The notes below the pieces were generated by a model, which was not told the DNA's origin, did no database searches, and saw only the letters and a list, made by a program, of their open reading frames with translations. This document shows, piece by piece, positions 6,860-9,525 of a DNA stretch of 9,525 bases. Each line of letters opens with the position of its first letter. The first letter of the stretch is position 1. The stretch covers positions 1-9,525 of the forward strand of contig USBS01000070.1 of the NCBI GenBank assembly GCA_900552915.1, read 5' to 3'. This stretch comes from an uncultured Sutterella sp. (GTDB taxonomy: Bacteria > Pseudomonadota > Gammaproteobacteria > Burkholderiales > Burkholderiaceae_F). The position numbers were made by a program, and so were the translations under genes.

Positions 6860-8070
6860 GTGCCCAATCCCGGACTATCGCTTACCCGTCCCTATCCTTT
6901 TGCCCGCCTTCGCAAGCTCTTTGAAGGCATCGTGCCTGCTGACGGAAAGCTCAAACCCATTTCGCTCGGAATCGGCGAACCCTGCCATCCGATTCCGCAG
7001 TGCATTCGGGATGCGATCGGCGCCAACATCGGCCGCATGAGCTCCTACCCGGCCACCGCCGGAGACATCGCGCTTCGCGAAGCGATCGCCGCCTGGTGCG
7101 CGCGCCGCTACAGCTTTGTGCTTGATCCCGCAACCCAAATCCTGCCGGTGCTCGGCAGCCGCGAGGCGCTGTTCAGCCTCGTGCAGTGCGTGGTGGATCC
7201 CACGGCAGCAGGCGGCGCCAAGGTCGTGATGCCCGTTCCGTTTTATCAAATCTATGAAGGCTCGGCCTTTCTTGCCGGAGCCGAGCCGGTGTATCTGCCG
7301 CTCACCAAAGAAAACGGCTTTAAGCTCGATTTGACGGCGCTTTCCCCCGAAACCCTTGCTCAGACGCAACTCGTTTTCGTCTGTTCGCCCGGCAACCCCA
7401 CCGGATCCGTTTTCGACCTTGAAGACTGGAAGAAGCTCTTTGAACTCTCGGATCGCTACGGCTTTGTGATCGCAAGCGACGAGTGCTACAGCGAAATCTA
7501 TTTTGAAGAAGGCAAAGCTCCGATCGGAGCGATGACCGCGGCGAAAGCGCTCGGCCGCGCCGACTTAAAGAACATCGTCGTTCTCAACAGCCTCTCCAAG
7601 CGCAGCAATGCGCCGGGCATGCGTAGCGGCTTTGTGGCGGGAATCTCATCAAGAATTTCCTTCTTTACCGCACCTATCACGGCTCGGCCATGAACCCGAT
7701 GATTCAGGCCGCCTCAATCGCCGCCTGGAGCGACGAAGCGCACGTCGTTGAAAACCGCCGCCTGTACCGCGAGAAATTTGCCGTCGCGCAGCCGATTCTC
7801 AATTCCGTACTCGAAGCACCCATGCCGCAGGCCGCTTTTTATTTATGGACGAATGTGGCGGGCGACGACGAAGCGTTTGCGCGCGACCTTTATAAAGAAC
7901 AGGGCATCACCGTGCTGCCTGGCTCCTACCTTTCGCGCGACGTACTGTTTGCCGACGGCTCGACGATGAATCCGGGCGCAGGCTACGTTCGCATTGCGCT
8001 CGTGGCCGAACCCGAGCGCATCGAGGAGGCCTCGCTGCGCATCAAGGACTTTGTTCTTTCGCGCAGGTAA
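6860..8070 (+). pseudogene. dapC: Succinyldiaminopimelate transaminase DapC, frameshifted
   Basis: PLP enzyme that converts N-succinyl-L-2-amino-6-oxopimelate to N-succinyl-LL-diaminopimelate with glutamate as amino donor, the second step of the succinylase branch. The first part (6860 to about 7642) carries PYPFARLRKL, GIGEP, CSPGNPTG (175-182), the cofactor-binding D207 in SDECYSEIYF, and NSLSKRSN with Schiff-base lysine K247, then GMRSGFVAG. There the frame breaks; left unshifted it ends after 277 residues at a TGA near 7690. The rest of the protein continues one base back, from LIKNFLLYRTYHG to the TAA at 8070, including the C-terminal domain. Together the parts give about 400 residues, as in intact DapC. 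All motifs on both sides are well kept, so the break is either recent or a sequencing/assembly error. If real, another aminotransferase such as ArgD might cover the step. It lies first in a dapC-dapD-dapE block, 103 bp before dapD. Confidence 0.9.
7640..7648 (+). other. Frameshift point in dapC
   Basis: The first frame reads GFVAG up to 7642, and the downstream frame takes over at LIK from about 7645. In the downstream frame a TAG at 7624-7626 blocks reading further back, and in the first frame a TGA follows near 7690, so the break is confined to this interval. From memory of the family, GFVAG is followed by D-A-x before the LIKNF-like helix; the codons for two of these residues are absent, which fits a 7-base loss better than a single-base one. 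Confidence 0.7.
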
Positions 8071-8101
8071 TCTTTCGCTTGAAACCATTTTCACCAACAA
8101 C

Positions 8102-8141
8102 GGCGGCGCGAGGGAGATTTCGCATCAAGCGGCGCGCCGTC
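8102..8141 (+). other. GC-rich stem-loop in the dapC-dapD gap
   Basis: CGGCGCG at 8104-8110 can pair with CGCGCCG at 8133-8139, extended by a G-T and a G-C pair, around a loop of 22 nt. CGGCGCG also recurs directly at 8130-8136 as half of a 10-bp palindrome. No T-run follows, so it is not a terminator. It might affect message stability between dapC and dapD. The rest of the 103-bp gap shows only an unstructured leader before the dapD ribosome site and no convincing promoter. Confidence 0.25.
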
Positions 8142-8173
8142 CATCCATCATCAAAACACAATAAGGAACCGAA

Positions 8174-8995
<822 letters not shown>

Positions 8996-8997
8996 TC

Positions 8998-9525
8998 GTG
9001 ACTGTCATCGACGTCGCCAAAGCGCTTCTTTCCTGCCCGTCGGTTACCCCTGACGAGGCGGGAACGGTTGCGGTGCTACGCAGCATTCTCGAGCACGCCG
9101 GTTTTTCGTTTGAAGTCGACCGTACGCCCAACGGCACAACCAACGTTTGGGCAACGCACGGCAGCGGCGCTCCGCTTTTTGTTTTTGCGGGACACGTCGA
9201 CGTGGTGCCGCCCGGAGACGAATCCGAATGGACGACGCCTCCGTTTGCACCGACCGAGCGCGACGGGAAACTCTACGCGCGCGGCGCAGCCGACATGAAA
9301 GGATCGGTTGCCGCCGCACTCACGGCTTTTTCAAAGCTCGTCGAACACGATCCCGAACACAAGGGTACGCTTGCGTTTTTGATCACCTCGGACGAAGAAG
9401 GCGACGGATACGAGGGCACCCGGCGCGTCGTGGAAAAACTGGCGCGCGAAGGCGTAGTAATTGATGCGTGCATCGTGGGGGAACCCTCCTGCGCCGAGAG
9501 TTTCGGCGACACGATCAAAAACGGC
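8998..9525 (+). CDS. dapE: Succinyl-diaminopimelate desuccinylase DapE (3' end beyond window)
   Basis: Metallohydrolase of the M20 family that removes succinate from N-succinyl-LL-diaminopimelate, giving LL-diaminopimelate. The window holds 176 codons of an expected 375-380. The visible dinuclear-zinc site is complete for this part: H66 and the catalytic D68 in FAGHVDVVPPGD, bridging D99 in RGAADMKG, general-base E133 and zinc ligand E134 in SDEEGDG, and E162 in VGEPS. The last histidine ligand and the dimerisation domain lie outside. GTG at 8998, 2 nt after the dapD stop, is chosen because the protein then begins at the usual place (VIDVAKALLSCPSVTPDE). No clear Shine-Dalgarno precedes it, so translation is probably coupled to dapD. 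Confidence 0.97.
   Translation, partial: MTVIDVAKALLSCPSVTPDEAGTVAVLRSILEHAGFSFEVDRTPNGTTNVWATHGSGAPLFVFAGHVDVVPPGDESEWTTPPFAPTERDGKLYARGAADMKGSVAAALTAFSKLVEHDPEHKGTLAFLITSDEEGDGYEGTRRVVEKLAREGVVIDACIVGEPSCAESFGDTIKNG

Noticed and set aside
7634..7660. Programmed -1 frameshifting as the explanation of the dapC break.
   Set aside because: No X-XXY-YYZ slippery heptamer is present in the zero frame near the junction, DapC is not known to be made this way, and residues also seem to be missing.
7690..8070. The second half of dapC as a separate 126-codon gene starting at the ATG at 7690.
   Set aside because: Homology to DapC begins before this ATG (LIKNFLLYRTYHG), no ribosome site precedes it, and it is the missing C-terminal part of the upstream frame.

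Overview
The window is a compact stretch of bacterial chromosome, GC-rich by eye, with six protein genes in two divergent blocks. No tRNA, rRNA, CRISPR array, insertion sequence, phage gene or transfer boundary was seen. An SMC condensin (not MukB), a ZipA with a short divergent C-terminal domain and an NAD-dependent ligase in the order smc-zipA-ligA, next to dapC-dapD-dapE of the succinylase lysine route, suggest a betaproteobacterium of the order Burkholderiales. A Sutterella-like gut lineage is possible, but the family level is only an inference from remembered gene order and sequence style.

Left block, minus strand, read from about 6750 down to 1: smc (chromosome condensation), zipA (FtsZ membrane anchor) and ligA (replicative ligase, C-terminal end cut off by the window edge). 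The block joins chromosome segregation, division and replication functions. It is probably co-transcribed in part, but a strong intrinsic-terminator structure lies between zipA and ligA, only 21 nt before the ligA start. A weaker hairpin followed by five T lies in the smc leader.

Right block, plus strand: dapC, dapD and dapE (open at the right edge) encode three consecutive steps from tetrahydrodipicolinate to LL-diaminopimelate, which supplies lysine and peptidoglycan. A TATAAT box at 6800-6805 in the 186-bp divergent gap is the likely promoter region. dapC is broken by a frameshift near 7640-7648, where two or three residues expected from the family also appear to be missing. dapD and dapE look intact as far as they can be read.

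Four of the six genes appear to start with GTG. I found no candidate for a previously undescribed system. The points most worth checking are the dapC frameshift and the two terminator-like structures in gene leaders.
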